From the NCBI GenBank assembly GCA_029204225.1, contig CM055108.1:48306996-48370995 (forward strand): a stretch of 64,000 nucleotides of DNA, written 5' to 3'. Positions 21,801 through 30,190 of this stretch are shown here, piece after piece (the stretch's first letter is position 1; every line of letters starts with the position of its first letter). Position numbers and translations under genes: made by a program. The notes beneath the pieces were generated by a model that saw nothing but the letters and a program-made list of their open reading frames with translations, was not told the origin of the DNA and did no database searches. The DNA comes from Diphasiastrum complanatum (Eukaryota > Streptophyta > Lycopodiopsida > Lycopodiales > Lycopodiaceae).

Positions 21801-24653
21801 CGTATTCTTGGATGAACTGGCACCAGCCCCGGGAACTGGTTCTGGAGTCTGTAACTGTCTGTTCTGGATCAAACTTCCAAAACTTAAAAAGCTTATTTTC
21901 CTCCTTAATTTAGAAGAAGAAGTGGACTTTAGGAAAAACATGAGGCGATGATGACAATGATGGAGAGTGGTGATGTGTCAAGTTCAAGCGTGTGAGGTGT
22001 CAAAAAGACTCAAAGTGAAGTAGGGGTGAGGCGTAGAGGCGAGGGAGAGTTGTGTGGGAGTTGGAATGAGTAAAGTGAGAGAGGAGTAGGGCGCCCTTAT
22101 CTACATGTACATAAGCCCTCAAGCCATGTGGCAAGGTAGGCAAGTGATCTGTGACATGCATAAACGTTAGTTGGCTCAACATATAATGTTAGCCATATTC
22201 AAGTTTAATTTCCTATGTCACAACTTGAGAATTCACCCCAAGTGTAAACTTTTTAAGGAAGGGATTTGGTATATGTTCGTCTTATCTTGCCTAATAGTGA
22301 TAAATCCTAGGCTCTTTCATTTCTAGGGGCTGCCCATCCCTAATCATAGGAAAGAGGATCCAAGGAGTGATCAATCTCGTGCCTGTCCTCATTTCTTATG
22401 CACTCTTCTAAGCCTTCACTATAGATTTATCAAAGTTAGATGTCAAATCATCATAATGGTTCATCATAATGCTTGCTAGGTTCTTAGATCCTCGAGTTTT
22501 ACTTGTAGAACCTGCACATCTTCATGAAACTACTAGTAAGAATCATAGTGTCTATAATAAATTTCATGTCTTCAAATACTAATACTTGCACATGTACTCA
22601 ATGCATCATAGCAACACATTAATCGAATATTCGAATATAAGATCATATCAATTTCAATCATAAAAGAAATTTGTATGCAAATAAAAAATGAATGGACAAT
22701 AGGATCGCCTTTATTCTTAAGGCATTTTGCCGATACAACTTACAAACAGCTCTTAACCATATACCTTATCCTTATTCAAAAATGACACCCATGCATATCC
22801 CATTTGATCAACACCATTCTCTATTCGTGACAAGAGTCTTTTGACCATTAACTAGGATGCCCTCCTTGCATGCCAAGAATAGTTTTTGAGTGATTAAAAT
22901 ACCCTCCTTTGAATATATGACTCATGCAAACTCTAGTTTAGAAACTTCCACTTGAGTTAGTTCCACTTGAGTTGCACTCATCCCATGCATACACTCAATC
23001 CCTTCCTCCTCAAGTATATATAGGGGTGGGGCGCCCTCCTCCTTTCTCATTCTAGGTGTCATGGAGTTGGAGAAGTGGCTTGGAGTTGGGAAGCTTCCAT
23101 CATCACTTAAAGACACGCTGACATGCCTTGGGAGCCCTCCTTGACAATGAAACTACTTCCATCATCACTTAAAGACACGCTTATATGCCTCGGGAGTCCT
23201 CCTTGACAATGAAACTACTATCTTTGACTTTCTATGTACTATGCTTCCCATAGTTTGTGATCTCTCTCCAGACTCTCATAGTGTTCTTCTCTCTCTAATT
23301 GCCCATTGCTACTTAATTTATCTCTTTACCTTCTCTTTCTACTCGGACCCCATCCTGCTATTCTCTTCCCTATCACCTTCCTCACGCTATCTCTTACCTT
23401 CCTATCTCTATCACATCATCTAATCTCATAATCTACTCTTGTCTCTCTCCAACATTGACTTTCTCTCTACCTAAATGTAATTTCTCTCTCCAGAACATTT
23501 CACTTCCTCTCATTCCTCTCACTAAAGAAATTCAAAAAATTGCATGTTGAAGGAAACTAGTGAAGAACTAGTTTGTTGATGATTTGCTGTGCCTATTTTT
23601 AGCAAAGATATAAGTAGGTTTTTCTTTATAGAAAAAAAAGACATCGGATCTAGGAAGATATTCATTTGTGATTATATGACCAACATTTGTTGGTGGACAC
23701 TTGCATAATATAAGAATAACCCCAAAAGGGGGAAAGGTTTCCATCTTGACCCCTCAATGCTTTGCATGTGTGGATGATTGATGAGATGCGTGTCCTATGA
23801 TTCATGCAATGTGTATTTCCACAATTTGATGAGTTTACTAAGTAATCTCTGCACATGAGACTTTTCCTTATGTTTTAAGGGTGACAAGAATAGTAGTTCA
23901 CATAGTTACTATAATGGATATCCTATAGGTGTATTCTAGAGAGTTATTACAATTTACAACTAGTAGACTCCCCTTTTGGTTCAGTGTCCATGCTAGCAAG
24001 GGTTGGGCCTTTGTTCACATACTTTTCAAGTTTGGTAGCCTTCAAGACCATACAAGCAATGGTAAGCCTTGAGCAGGATATTATTCTTACACACATACTT
24101 CTAAAAGGTTTATTGACTGCATAGCAGACTAGAAGTTGATATACTATGTAATTTCATCCTCAAGAACGAGGAACGCAGGGTTTTGGAGTCACTGGCTCAA
24201 AAGTGGCTGAGGTCTTGAGCTAGGAGGTAGCATTGGGAGTGGACTGATTGTTGGAAGTTGAATGTGCTACCAACCAACCTTCTTGTTGTTTCAGATGTCA
24301 GATAGTGGTGATGGAGTTGTTTTCATATACTTTAAAACCCTCTGTACAATGACATGATAAATTATCAATGGCCAATTTTATTTTAGACGTAAACAAGAAA
24401 AATCTGTAAGAGACATATGCAACTGCTACTATCCTAAAGTTCTCATTAGTTCATTGAGAATAAAGAAGAAAGTGATTGCACACCATACGGTCAAAAATGT
24501 AAGACAGTTTATTACTGGGTGATAACAATTCATGCTCAGGACAACTGGATGATAATGCCGCCGCAATGCTTCACGGCCAATCCGTTCTGCCACATCATGT
24601 GCATTCCCAGTTTGTGATGCGTACAAAACCAAGATCCGACAAAGCTCCATCAT
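726..24653 (-). CDS. ATR3: NADPH-dependent diflavin oxidoreductase, N-terminal 398 codons in ten exons
   Basis: Known family role: NDOR1/Tah18/ATR3 passes electrons from NADPH through FAD and FMN to the Fe-S protein Dre2/CIAPIN1 in cytosolic Fe-S cluster assembly. Seen here: ten minus-strand exons, each ending at a GT donor and starting after AG, join in phase to exactly 398 codons without a stop. FMN-domain motifs are SQTGNA (residues 13-18), STTGQGD (60-66) and FGLGDSGY (96-103). A DPWL..LW linker follows in exon 5, then the start of the FAD-binding connecting domain ([10 protein letters not shown] in exon 8, [20 protein letters not shown] in exon 10). The family is about 600-620 residues, so the RxxSISS FAD motif and the NADPH domain lie beyond base 1. 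Introns are 154 bp to 1.5 kb except intron 1 (18,886 bp, packed with retroelements). I chose the ATG at 24653 because it lies six codons before [12 protein letters not shown]; the frame stays open upstream, so an earlier start is possible. The coding sequence shows no lesion. Confidence 0.93.
1775..2143 (-). CDS. ATR3: NDOR1/ATR3 exons 6-7
   Basis: Exon 6 (2007-2143, 137 bp) reads [16 protein letters not shown] to IFSQV with donor GTG|GTTAGT. Exon 7 (1775-1849, 25 codons) reads [20 protein letters not shown] to RGS with donor GTAAGC. Exon 7 corresponds to the family stretch with a conserved (K/R)DVRH.EF core, where the FAD-binding domain begins. Intron 6 is 157 bp. Confidence 0.9.
3630..3826 (-). 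CDS. ATR3: NDOR1/ATR3 exon 5 (linker region)
   Basis: The 197-bp exon starts after TTGACAG and reads [16 protein letters not shown], the conserved end of the FMN domain. It continues through a variable proline- and acid-rich linker to KYRILYH, which starts the connecting domain. The donor is ATCA|GTATGT. It leaves one base that pairs with two bases of exon 6 to give Asn, confirming the phase. Confidence 0.92.
4013..5027 (-). repeat. Two tandem repeat units separated by (TC)n microsatellites inside intron 4
   Basis: On the minus strand the order is (TC)n 5027-4958, unit A 4957-4458, (TC)n 4457-4404, unit B 4403-4098, (TC)n 4097-4013. Units A and B share about 300 bp, including the end CTTACATGCTTTTGGGCAT..ACATTAATAAAG (B is the diverged version). 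A related end occurs at 6895-6990, again beside (TC)n. An AATAAA-like end followed by a simple-repeat tail suggests a 3'-anchored retroposon (SINE, or LINE 3' fragment) whose tail seeded the microsatellites. No coding capacity or tRNA-like head was recognised. Confidence 0.75.
5029..5629 (-). CDS. ATR3: NDOR1/ATR3 exons 2-4
   Basis: Exon 2 (5552-5629, 26 codons) begins [12 protein letters not shown] and carries [13 protein letters not shown]. Exon 3 (5293-5397, 35 codons) starts [10 protein letters not shown] and ends [12 protein letters not shown]. Exon 4 (5029-5120, 92 bp) reads [15 protein letters not shown] to GLGDDQHPL plus GG. Together they complete the flavodoxin-like FMN domain. Introns 2 and 3 are short (154 and 172 bp) with GTATGC and GTATGG donors. 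Exon 4 ends directly against a long (TC)n tract, so its donor reads AGG|GTCTCT, an unusually poor match to the plant consensus. Phase 2 at this site matches exon 5 exactly (GG|G restores a glycine). Confidence 0.92.
6035..6345 (-). pseudogene. Ty3/gypsy chromovirus relic: integrase tail and chromodomain
   Basis: On the minus strand one frame reads [20 protein letters not shown], the conserved motif just after the integrase core in chromoviruses. A shifted frame then gives [17 protein letters not shown], a chromodomain-like segment. Stops and a frameshift interrupt it. It differs from the [16 protein letters not shown] version in E1-E4, so it belongs to another family. No RT or integrase core precedes it. 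Confidence 0.72.
6350..6560 (+). repeat. Possible LTR start with polypurine tract
   Basis: Plus-strand GAGGAGGGAGAGAG ends at about 6373 and is followed by TGTCAAGATCC, the usual look of a Ty3 polypurine tract and LTR start. The LTR end was not identified, and the neighbouring chromodomain relic is in the opposite orientation, so this is tentative. Confidence 0.35.
6575..6894 (-). repeat. Duplicated ~75-bp segment, each copy ending in (GA)n
   Basis: Copies start at 6575 and 6748 (CTTGATGGCTCGAGCCCCC.. to AGACCAAATA) and differ at only a few bases. Both run directly into (GA)n, short at 6647-6669 and long at 6819-6894. The long Ser-Leu or Arg-Glu reading frames here are translations of the microsatellite. 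Confidence 0.8.
6895..7094 (-). repeat. Retroposon-like 3' end related to the intron 4 repeats
   Basis: Read on the minus strand it contains TGTCTTATGTACCTTTGGG and a TTAATAATAATAATTCTAATT tail before (TC)n. This parallels the ends at 4098 and 4458. E2 inserted at its other edge (7095). Confidence 0.55.
7095..7211 (+). repeat. E2 5' LTR, first part
   Basis: Starts TGTTACGAGCTCG and ends in GTGCC (7207-7211), the left copy of the 5-bp target duplication made by E1. Confidence 0.93.
7212..7569 (-). repeat. E1 3' LTR
   Basis: TGTAATAGATCC..CTCGTAACA on the plus strand, i.e. TG..CA. It differs from the 5' copy at about five bases. Confidence 0.93.
7581..12368 (-). CDS. gag-pol: Gag-Pol polyprotein of chromovirus E1 (1595 aa)
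   Basis: This is a single open frame from ATG at 12368 to TAA just before the polypurine tract. Approximate domain order by residue: acidic coiled-coil-like N-terminus (30-90), Gag capsid (130-280), CCHC knuckle [14 protein letters not shown] (~345), aspartic protease VDDGATHNF (~437), reverse transcriptase with [11 protein letters not shown] and FLDDILVYS (680-800), RNase H ([12 protein letters not shown], ~930), HHCC integrase zinc finger (1170-1210), integrase core with VTVDR, SDRDNKF and QTERVN (1260-1345), and a C-terminal chromodomain [17 protein letters not shown] (~1560). Gag and Pol are fused without a frameshift. Oddity: RT motif LCVGYRALN has Gly where E2 and E4 have Asp, a position well conserved in Ty3 RTs, so activity is uncertain despite the intact frame. 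Confidence 0.95.
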   Translation of the reverse strand: MTTPQGPDQPPERGFDELETEALAYRKGKEPMEVEEQEQFAEELDELVTKEQFLQLVTEVDELKLALTNFKSSVDDSFAELKNLILSSAKGSLPSTSQLSPSPLPSVSGETLRSHPSVFKDSKPPTFNGEEKDRNANILQTFLSKWKNIHALKQTPDHLQAIEASLSLGPMAYKWWLNLQEIGQTPRSWKAFEEAFLREFLPENELDRAWEAWERTVMDKSLIQYISLYREAILKIKNMDDYQKIRGFVRGLKDEYKVEVQRNSPTTLEQALRYAQIYDDSVGRKRARQQPLSEQLPQKDFQFKKKFLKRKKEDKFKSEAPQKRPSLIQPLKPDDFEKAKQERLCFVCMGKGHTIKQCPKGPFTKKDKKDKKQVHLVQTVCFPSDSAASEIKVYHEDHEHCCQLTSAMLARPFSFGPHDLVRMHGKVGNQSVRVMVDDGATHNFINHTLVKKLKLPEVPSQHRYIVSLAKGEDKKIWETMVSKLNLGIQGYQDEINFQIMHLDRTDIVLGRDWLYSLGPSLHRNYQENTLSFQHKGREIQLHGEHDVPNSPMVCSSELCQLIGDEDHQVFLCDFQFIPEVSISSSIQQKISKLETLLSKFKDVFPEDLPHGLPPSREVDHVINLVPGTAPVSKPPYRVSRTEDEEITRQLTDYLGKGQIQTSSSPWASPVLLVKKKEGSMRLCVGYRALNKVTIKNKYPMPRADELFDQLDGAKFFSKIDLRSGYHQVRIKSEDVSKTAFRTRHGHYEFKVMPFGLTNAPATFMTLMNSVLRPYLGKFVVVFLDDILVYSKTRKEHLKHLRKVFRLLRKHKLYAKQSKCEFFVEEVAYLGHIISSDGIKMDPNKVKAILSWLRPQNILELQIFLGLAGYYRRFVKEYAQIAVPMTNLLKGKGKEFIWESAQQESFDALKTALATAPVLKVVDPNQPFVVETDASDFAVGAVLTQGGRPVAFESKKLEPAQTRYSAYEKELFSIVHALKTWRHYLYGANFEVLTDHESLRYLCNQPELRGRKARWAELMQEFDMSIRYRRGKFNTVADALSRMLMINELSFTQICNELLESLRGKCQHDAFFSIIWNSVQNRQLQTPEPVPGAGASSSKNTAASVEDDDESEYTSSDDVEDSEPVLPKQTPVVEGQLTQGFKWKQYSIQDVYLLYRDRVCVPNSEDYRQQVLYECHDNPSAGHPGIQKTYELLRRQFFWPSMKKDVHQYVTSCQKCQVNKAELLKAGGLLHPLEIPAGKWKSISMDFIVGLPKTQKGNDAIWVTVDRLIKMAHFIPTKTTVRAPKLARLFVDGLFKLYGLPSGIVSDRDNKFTGNFWRAVFHHLHTKLNMSSTDHPQTDGQTERVNQVLEDMLRAYVSKKQTNWEEYLSILEFAYNSTKHSATGYSPFMQMYGFQPRSPTAVGFKQEKVEAARNFLEDLNQMIEHAKRSIRQSQDRARHYADPHRRDVQFSTGEKVYLRVPVDSKTLKSGVCAKLSPRYCGPFTISRRLGEVTYELELPHSSKVSPVFHVSQLRKALTRSDNLVGDNVLVLPLDPQQPPHEPEEILDSRETQTRHTLYLEYLVKWNDQPVENATWERGSVLRKIFPDFVLEDQDGS
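12369..13139 (-). promoter_or_regulatory. E1 leader with primer binding site
   Basis: This is the 5' untranslated leader between the LTR and the gag ATG. The PBS TGGTATCAGAGCC (13126-13138) is one base inside the LTR. No ORF of note occurs in it. Confidence 0.88.
13140..13497 (-). repeat. E1 5' LTR
   Basis: 358 bp. The terminal palindrome has decayed here (GAGCTTGTAACA). Confidence 0.93.
13498..13743 (+). repeat. E2 5' LTR, second part
   Basis: Resumes with the duplicated GTGCC and ends GGATCTATTACA, followed by the PBS. Confidence 0.93.
13744..14542 (+). promoter_or_regulatory. E2 leader with primer binding site
   Basis: TGGTATCAGAGCC at 13745-13757. The leader aligns along its length with those of E1 and E4. 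It precedes ATG at 14543. Confidence 0.85.
14543..18794 (+). pseudogene. Decayed gag-pol of E2
   Basis: ATG at 14543 starts the same [20 protein letters not shown]-terminus as E1. Lesions seen: a 4-base loss near 14990 (HALKQ region), TAG at 15175, TAA near 15297, a frameshift before the protease (~15820), a deletion between Gly-Arg and the RNase H linker near 16215, TAG at 16401, TGA at 17058 and TAG at 17694. A ~340-bp deletion at 18028 removes the integrase zinc finger and first catalytic Asp. The frame breaks near 18225 and the sequence stops in the chromodomain. RT keeps FLDDILIYS and RNase H keeps [12 protein letters not shown]. Confidence 0.92.
18795..19943 (-). mobile_element. LINE (non-LTR retrotransposon) fragment: endonuclease end and start of RT
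   Basis: On the minus strand an open stretch (19738-18770) reads endonuclease motif [11 protein letters not shown], then a spacer, then RT motifs [19 protein letters not shown] and [18 protein letters not shown] preceding stretch (to about 19930) reads [12 protein letters not shown] then a TGA. Motif order and the SDHS box identify a LINE ORF2. Both ends are missing: it stops after the first RT motifs at 18795 and at the E3 LTR at 19944. A normal LINE copy is truncated only at its 5' side, so the missing 3' half is unusual. Confidence 0.82.
19944..20301 (-). repeat. E3 3' LTR
   Basis: 358 bp, intact terminal palindrome GTTACGAGCTCGTAAC, one terminal substitution (TGTCATAG for TGTAATAG). Confidence 0.92.
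20313..21869 (-). pseudogene. Integrase-chromodomain remnant of E3
   Basis: An open frame carries the integrase zinc finger ([17 protein letters not shown]), VTVDR, SDRDSKF, QTERVN and chromodomain [17 protein letters not shown]. Gag, protease, RT and RNase H are absent. The first ~25 codons of the open frame (to 21941) are flanking sequence, not element. Confidence 0.92.
21990..22275 (-). repeat. Dispersed repeat, copy 1
   Basis: The reverse complement matches 57285-57495 over several blocks, including ACTTGGGGTGAATTCTCAAG, GCCACATGGCTTGAGGGCTT and CTCTCTCACTTTACTCAT. This copy has an extra GGGCGCCC-containing piece. The family is unknown. Confidence 0.75.
22276..24515 (-). other. Non-coding remainder of intron 1
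   Basis: No domain-bearing frame was recognised. It includes a 62-bp tandem duplication (separate entry) and a CT-rich stretch (23260-23530). Confidence 0.6.
23095..23218. repeat. Tandem duplication, two 62-bp copies
   Basis: 23095-23156 and 23157-23218 share TTCCATCATCACTTAAAGAC and CTCCTTGACAATGAAACTAC with four differences by eye. Confidence 0.9.
24516..24653 (-). CDS. ATR3: NDOR1/ATR3 exon 1 (46 codons)
   Basis: This exon carries the FMN phosphate-binding loop YASQTGNA and the following helix ([12 protein letters not shown]). The donor is CCA|GTAATA at 24516/24515. Joining it directly to exon 2 gives a spacing between VVLS and VVFV that fits the family as I know it, which supports there being no missing microexon. 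Two ATGs lie in tandem at 24653 and 24650. The open frame continues upstream to 24791 without a recognisable domain and is probably 5' leader. Confidence 0.9.
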
Positions 24654-27149
24654 GATTGTACTGCTAGGCCTGCACTCCATTGGAGCAATAGAAGTACTCA
24701 ATTCCTTGCTACCTACTATTGCAAAAAAATGAAAGGGATTTTCAAAGTTTTTTCCTGAATAAGTAAGCTGAAAGCCAAACTCTTTGGTCAAGAAAGATAT
24801 AAAATATCAGTTAAGTGGACAATTCCCTCATTCTTTTGAGTACATAGGTGAAAACAGAGTGAACACTTGAGCTGCTTGGATACCCAAAATTTGAAGAGGC
24901 CCATATCGCACATGTTACCAGACTTAAGCGAAATATACAGGCTTAAACTTCTTGAGTGTTGTCTATTGAAACAGAGCTCCAGATTGAGAGCCTGGACAAC
25001 ATAGTGAAGCCTTACCTCCAATATAAAGGTACACTCAAATCAAGGTACCTCAGAACAACAGATCATATATCAGACTAAATGGGAATCACTGGGTGAGCAA
25101 GGTGCAGGTATTTACAGTCCAATAACCCTTATGACTTCCTTATGACTGTGAGTCACAGGCAAGCCAACAAAGCTCGGGTATGGAACAGCTTTTCAAAGGG
25201 TGCCAGTATTGACCTTATATTACTATATTATTGATCTACAAAGGATCAACAGAGGCCAACGAATACTGTCAGACCCTTTTTTGAAATGTGCAGCAAGCAA
25301 GTTCTGAATAAAGCACAGACTATTGATACAAGGATCTAGATTCAAGCTACAATACTCAAATCACCAAACCTAAAAAATGATTTCCCATCTGTAAACAGGT
25401 TATAAGTAAATGATATAGAAACACCATAACATACATCCTTACCTTATTACTGCCGGGGCTTGATCTAACTAAAGCCAAAACTCATAAAGCTCCAATACTC
25501 CAAAAGACATATAAGATTAAATGTCTAGGAAATAGTGAGTATAGCTGGTCTAGTCGAGGGGCCTTCATGGCACAATATAATGTATGCCCCACCAGTTGGA
25601 TATTTGCCATGTGGCATATTTGCCACTTGGACTATTTTTAACACACAACTGTGGCAGAATTTGGACATTCTTGAGAAAAGCCAATGGTTGCAGGCTTTAG
25701 ATCATATCGTGCCATTTGTTATGGAGGATGAATGTGAGAGTGAAGAGAGCGGATAGCCTAATTCTGGTAAAAACAAGTATAGGACAAGTGACTCCCCACG
25801 CGGGGAAAACTGGTAGAGGGTTTTGCATTTTAGAGTGCTGAATAAGTGGTTAATGTCGAGAGGAAAAAAAATAAAGGGTGATGATGATCAGCAACACGTG
25901 TTACGCAAACAAGTGGTCCTGTCCTTTGAATCGACCCTACTTCAGGGTGGTTTTCACACTCACCTTGCCATGCAAAGTGTTCGTCCCCATAATAGACTTG
26001 GTAGCCATCTGCTTCCACCTCACTTTGAAAGGCAACATTCTAAATGTTACATCTTGTCTTGGCAGGATTGGTTGGTTGGATTTGAATCTCAAGTTTTCAC
26101 TGGTTTGCTGAATTTGAGTTTGCTGGCAGCAACGCAACTTGCCAATGAATAATGTCAAGCACTTTGAAAATGGTTGAGTTACCCCTCCGTGGTGATGAGT
26201 TTTGCCACCTCATGTCCACGTGGGGGCAAGTTCACTTCAATGTGAAATCCCCAGTGTGGTCGCAACTCAACTTGCCAACAAATGGCGCCCCACAGTCTTA
26301 CCATGGTTGAGTTACTCCTACCTAAAAATGAGTTTTGTCGCCTCATCTGCCACATGCTAACAACTCAACTTCAATGTGAAATACCTACTTTTTGGCCTTG
26401 CCTTGCAAAGGCAACACCTTTGCAATACTACATATATACCTATTTGTGAGATTAAAATATATCCAATTTCACAAATTTAGATAGAGAAGTTAGTGATGTC
26501 ATAAGGTAGAGCTTAGAAACAATACATGAACAACCCAAAAAGTTTAAGGATCTAACTCAAACAATAATAAAGAATTCAATAAACAAAAATATTAGCCAAA
26601 CAGCATTGCTTATGTCTCATCAGTACCCTTTATTACTAATCATCTTAAACATGCCAAAAGCTAAAATACCAAAGATAAAACCAAAAGAGTCTAAAATATT
26701 TCAAACTTTTCTGACGATTTTCTTGAATAATATCTATTTGTGAAATTAGAATATATCGACTTTCACGAATTTATATAGAGAAGTCCGTGATGTCATAAGG
26801 TAAAGCTTAAAAACAATATAGGAGCAACTCAAAAAGTCAAAGGATCTAATTCAAAACAATAATATAGCATTCAATAAACAAAATATATTAGCCAACAGCA
26901 TTGCTTATGTCCCATCAGTACCCAAGCATAAGTTGCTAACTGGGTTTCAAAAGAATCCGGATTCTCTTGGGTAGACCCAGTGTTGACTAAGAAGCAAAAG
27001 ACAATTAGTAAGAAGAAAAAAAAATAGTAATAACCAAAATAACTCAAATAAAGTAAAATTCAAAATCTAGAATTTATAGATTTATAAATCTAATTAAAAA
27101 TAAAATAAAAATATAAAATAAAATAAGGACAAGGATCATAATATATATA
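24654..27149. other. Region upstream of the diflavin reductase gene
   Basis: This should hold the 5' leader and promoter of the minus-strand gene. I could not place a TATA box or start site convincingly. No protein domain was recognised on either strand. Confidence 0.5.
26436..26926. repeat. Direct repeat, two ~198-bp copies
   Basis: 26436-26634 and 26727-26926 share long blocks (TTTGTGARATTARAATATAT, GTGATGTCATAAGGTA, CAGCATTGCTTATGTC) with about 10-15% divergence by eye, separated by ~92 bp. Confidence 0.85.
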
Positions 27150-28280
27150 CGAGTTACTTTGAATAACCCTTATGGAGTAACAAAATGATTAGATTGCTTC
27201 ACTGGTCTACAAAAGCATCTCTACTAGTACAAAGACGAGAAAACCTGTAGAGTTGAGAAGTGATCACTCCATATTTAACAGAATTTTAAATATTTGAAGA
27301 AATATGAGGCATGCGAATTTCAAGTTACTATTTTTGGCTGCAGCCTTTTATCAAAAATATCAACCAATAAACCTGACCTAGACTGGCTTATAGAAAGGTC
27401 TAAAAAGCTGCACTTATCATCACTAGTTGTATAATTAAGTTCACACGTGTCTTCAGGGTAGATTCCTCCACCATAAACATCAGGGTCTTTATATAGAAAA
27501 CTACCAAAATTAGGAAGATCAGGAAGAAATAAGTCATCAATACACCTTCTAACATGAATTAATTTATGCAATAAGATGGGACAAGTACCACAAGAAACTA
27601 ATCTTTGTATAAATTCAAATTCGTAAGGAAAAGATAAAAGTTAGCTAGATGAATAGCACAATTAGTACCCCTGGGAATACTTGTTGAAAAAATGAATCAC
27701 CTAGAGAAATATGCAAGTTATACAAGAGAAAGTGCAGTCGTGAACAAACATCTTCAACACCAAGTATTTTAGTGAATCTTTTCTTCTTTGAATCGAAATC
27801 TTGATTTTTGTCTTAAGCCAACAAAACTCAAAATGCAAAGCACTCTTTTCAACTTTTAAAGCTTTGCGTCGAGTGGCCTTTAGTTTATTCCTTAAAAAAT
27901 CTTGAATTAGCTTATTAACACAAATTTTCAAATCTTCCAAATTAATTTTAGTGTAGAGTGTTGTGAAGTCATCGGTTTGAAGAAGTATAGGTTGGGTTTT
28001 TTCTTCTGAAGTAGGAGAGAAGTTGAAGAAATTTTTTACCTCTATAATACCAATAGAATCATTTAGAATCCAACTACAATCTACAGGAACATGTGCATCC
28101 TTAAGTTTATCCAAAGCTCATTAATAGAAGGAAGCAACGCTTTAAAATAGTTACTTAGCCATTTAGAAAGGTCATTCAACATAGTCTTATAGGCTACTGC
28201 AATAAACCTAGGCCTTTTAGGAATTTTATGAAATTTCCATGTAGCACACAAAAATGCATCTTGGTTTCCGGGGGGGCTTG
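27150..28280 (-). pseudogene. Penelope-like element (PLE) reverse transcriptase relic
   Basis: Three frames on the minus strand give, in order, PLE-type RT motifs: CATWKFHKIPKRPRFIAVA and SKWLSNYFK (near 28250-28150), SWILNDSIG and DDFTTLYTKINLEDLK (28070-27930), IPRGTNCAIHLANFYLF (near 27650), the catalytic box RRCIDDLFLPD (27530), SFLDLSIS..VDIFDKRLQP (27380-27330), and a thumb-like YRFSRLCTSRDAFVDQ and LLHKGYSK (27260-27150). Frameshifts and stops separate them, so it is inactive. The SFLDL..FDKR signature separates PLE from LINE and LTR enzymes. No GIY-YIG endonuclease was recognised. Confidence 0.8.
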
Positions 28281-30069
28281 AGCCTTGGAAGTTGGGGCCA
28301 AAGAAACTTTGGTTGCCAACTTCCATGATATAGCACACAAAAATGGAAGATTTAAATAACAATTAAGATTACAATGACGAAAATCTTGATGATATTTTAT
28401 TACACTCATAGTTGAAAGAGAACAAGCGTTATATGTTCCCACTAGAAAATGGACTTCATTCAATAACGATGTGTTCAAATTGGTCAGCGGAGTTTAAAAA
28501 AATTAATGTTGAAGAATATGTCACAAAATTTTAACGTTTTTTAGCCTTGGCTGTAAACTTGCAAGGCATTTCTTAAGTTATGCATGAAGATAAAAGCCTG
28601 AAAGTGTACTAACCGATTCGAGAGTGCATCTAGTTTTAGTCATGCTTGAAGATAAAAGCCATTACTTGCAAGATTGGCATACTAAGTGGTTTCAAAGAGG
28701 ACTCTTTTGGTGTTGATGCATGAGATTTGATGTTGACATTTGTAGATCTGTTTCCTACTTATGATTGTCATGATGGTCGATGTTGGTGAGATCCTTACAT
28801 ATTTGTGGTAACTTGGAAGATGTTTAAAAAAGAACAAGAGAGTTAATCTTCAAGCAAAGTTCTCAAAGTTATGGCAAAGGTTAATCATGTCTACATTACT
28901 TGATTCAAGGAGAATCAAGTTCTTTGATCTGCTCTGCTATTCTCTATGGAAGGAGTAAACCCCCATGCTTATTCTTTTACTTTTTATTCATTCGACAAAG
29001 AATACAACACTGGATGTTCTCTCTACAATCTTGTTGTAGTTATGGCAAAAAAATGGTGCCTCTTAACTGATTTGCAAATTATATGAATTCTTGAGTGCCT
29101 TGTGTTGGGACCAAAGATGCAGGCCATGTTCCAGAACGCAATCCAGGATTTCCCATTAGGATTTCTCGAAAAGCAAATTTTTTTTGGTTTTTTTTTCAAA
29201 AGCTGCCAATATGGGTATCATGTGAAAGGATTTCAAAAGAACAGTTATGTTGCTTGGTTCCAGATGGTTAACCCCCAGTATCTACTATTCGCTTCAATCA
29301 AATACTGAAGCAAATCGATTTTGCAGATATATTCATTGACTATTCATCTCAATTCTATTTGATTCAATATTTTTGCTATTCATTTGGATTGCAACCAGCG
29401 GTGGATCCTTGCTCAATCTGAAAAAAAATTTGCAAATTTTTTTGTGATCCGAGACACAATTTCTGGTCCCGGATCGTTGGCAACCTGGATCGCACTATCT
29501 GGATCGTTTTTGCAACAGAGTGATACTTGTGGAGAATCTTACGCTGAAGACCGTTCATCACCATACCTTCCTCTAGGCATAGACCAAGAGCCCAACACAA
29601 CTAGCTTGGCAATCTTTTAACTCAGGCTGAGTGCAAAAATACTACAATTTATTATAATGTGTAAATATAAAGTTTAGGGTATAAAACTTGTGTTACCACA
29701 CCTTCAGCACATGTACTATATTGGTCAACTCATGCTCGCCCATTGGGTACTTCTTATCAAAGCATGTTTACCTTCTTGAACTTAATGACTTAACACCTCC
29801 CCTACAACAAGGCCACTTGCATTTGTTTCTAGTATTAATGCTCTCGGGGAATCTACGATATTGATGACTACACTTTAGGACCCCACCATTGTTATCATTT
29901 CGTAACTGGTACTTCGAGGGAGCAACCCTTTTAAGTAATTCTTCATGATTTTGCATAAAAATTTGTAATAATCTAGAAATAACTATAACTAACGTTACTT
30001 AGTAGGCCTCAGCTAGTTTCAGAACAGTTCCACCTTGCTTGGATCTAGAATGTCCTCTACTGCCTAAAT
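28281..30069. other. Unassigned intergenic sequence
   Basis: Short open frames only and no recognised domain. The part next to the PLE (28280-28480) could be its decayed N-terminal region. Confidence 0.5.
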
Positions 30070-30190
30070 GTGATCGAGGCACTCAGTACATTGTTTTTCA
30101 ATATATTAAATATAGTTCGAAGATTTTCTCCATGCTCCCAAATTGCCTGGTTGTACACGAGTATGTCATCTATGAGTTTATGTACTCCTA
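30070..30190 (-). pseudogene. Ty3/gypsy RT fragment cut by the array's left LTR
   Basis: The minus strand reads KLIDDILVYNQ and GENLRTIFNILKNN, the RT catalytic Asp-Asp motif and following helix. It abuts the LTR at 30191, so the older element was probably the insertion target. Confidence 0.65.

Larger units (their letters stand above)
19944..21869 (-). mobile_element. E3: 5'-truncated chromovirus copy
   Basis: It has a complete 358-bp 3' LTR (19944-20301) and polypurine tract, but the homology to E1 ends abruptly at 21869 in the spacer between RNase H and integrase (LQTPEPVPG region). No 5' LTR or PBS is present. Confidence 0.92.
5630..24515 (-). other. Intron 1 of the diflavin reductase gene (18.9 kb)
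   Basis: The intron runs from GTAATA at 24515 to CTCAG at 5630. It holds, in window order: a chromodomain relic, GA-tailed repeats, the E1/E2 nested chromoviruses, a LINE fragment, the truncated E3 and about 2.6 kb of non-coding DNA with a dispersed repeat. The other introns in the window are all under 1.5 kb, so most of this length is insertion. Confidence 0.88.

Noticed and set aside
21870-21941. Upstream 25 codons of the E3 open frame
   Set aside because: Homology to E1 ends at 21869; these codons are flanking DNA read through by chance.
24788-25021. 77-aa frame upstream of exon 1 as a possible earlier exon
   Set aside because: NDOR1 proteins begin just before the FMN loop; this frame has no flavodoxin feature.
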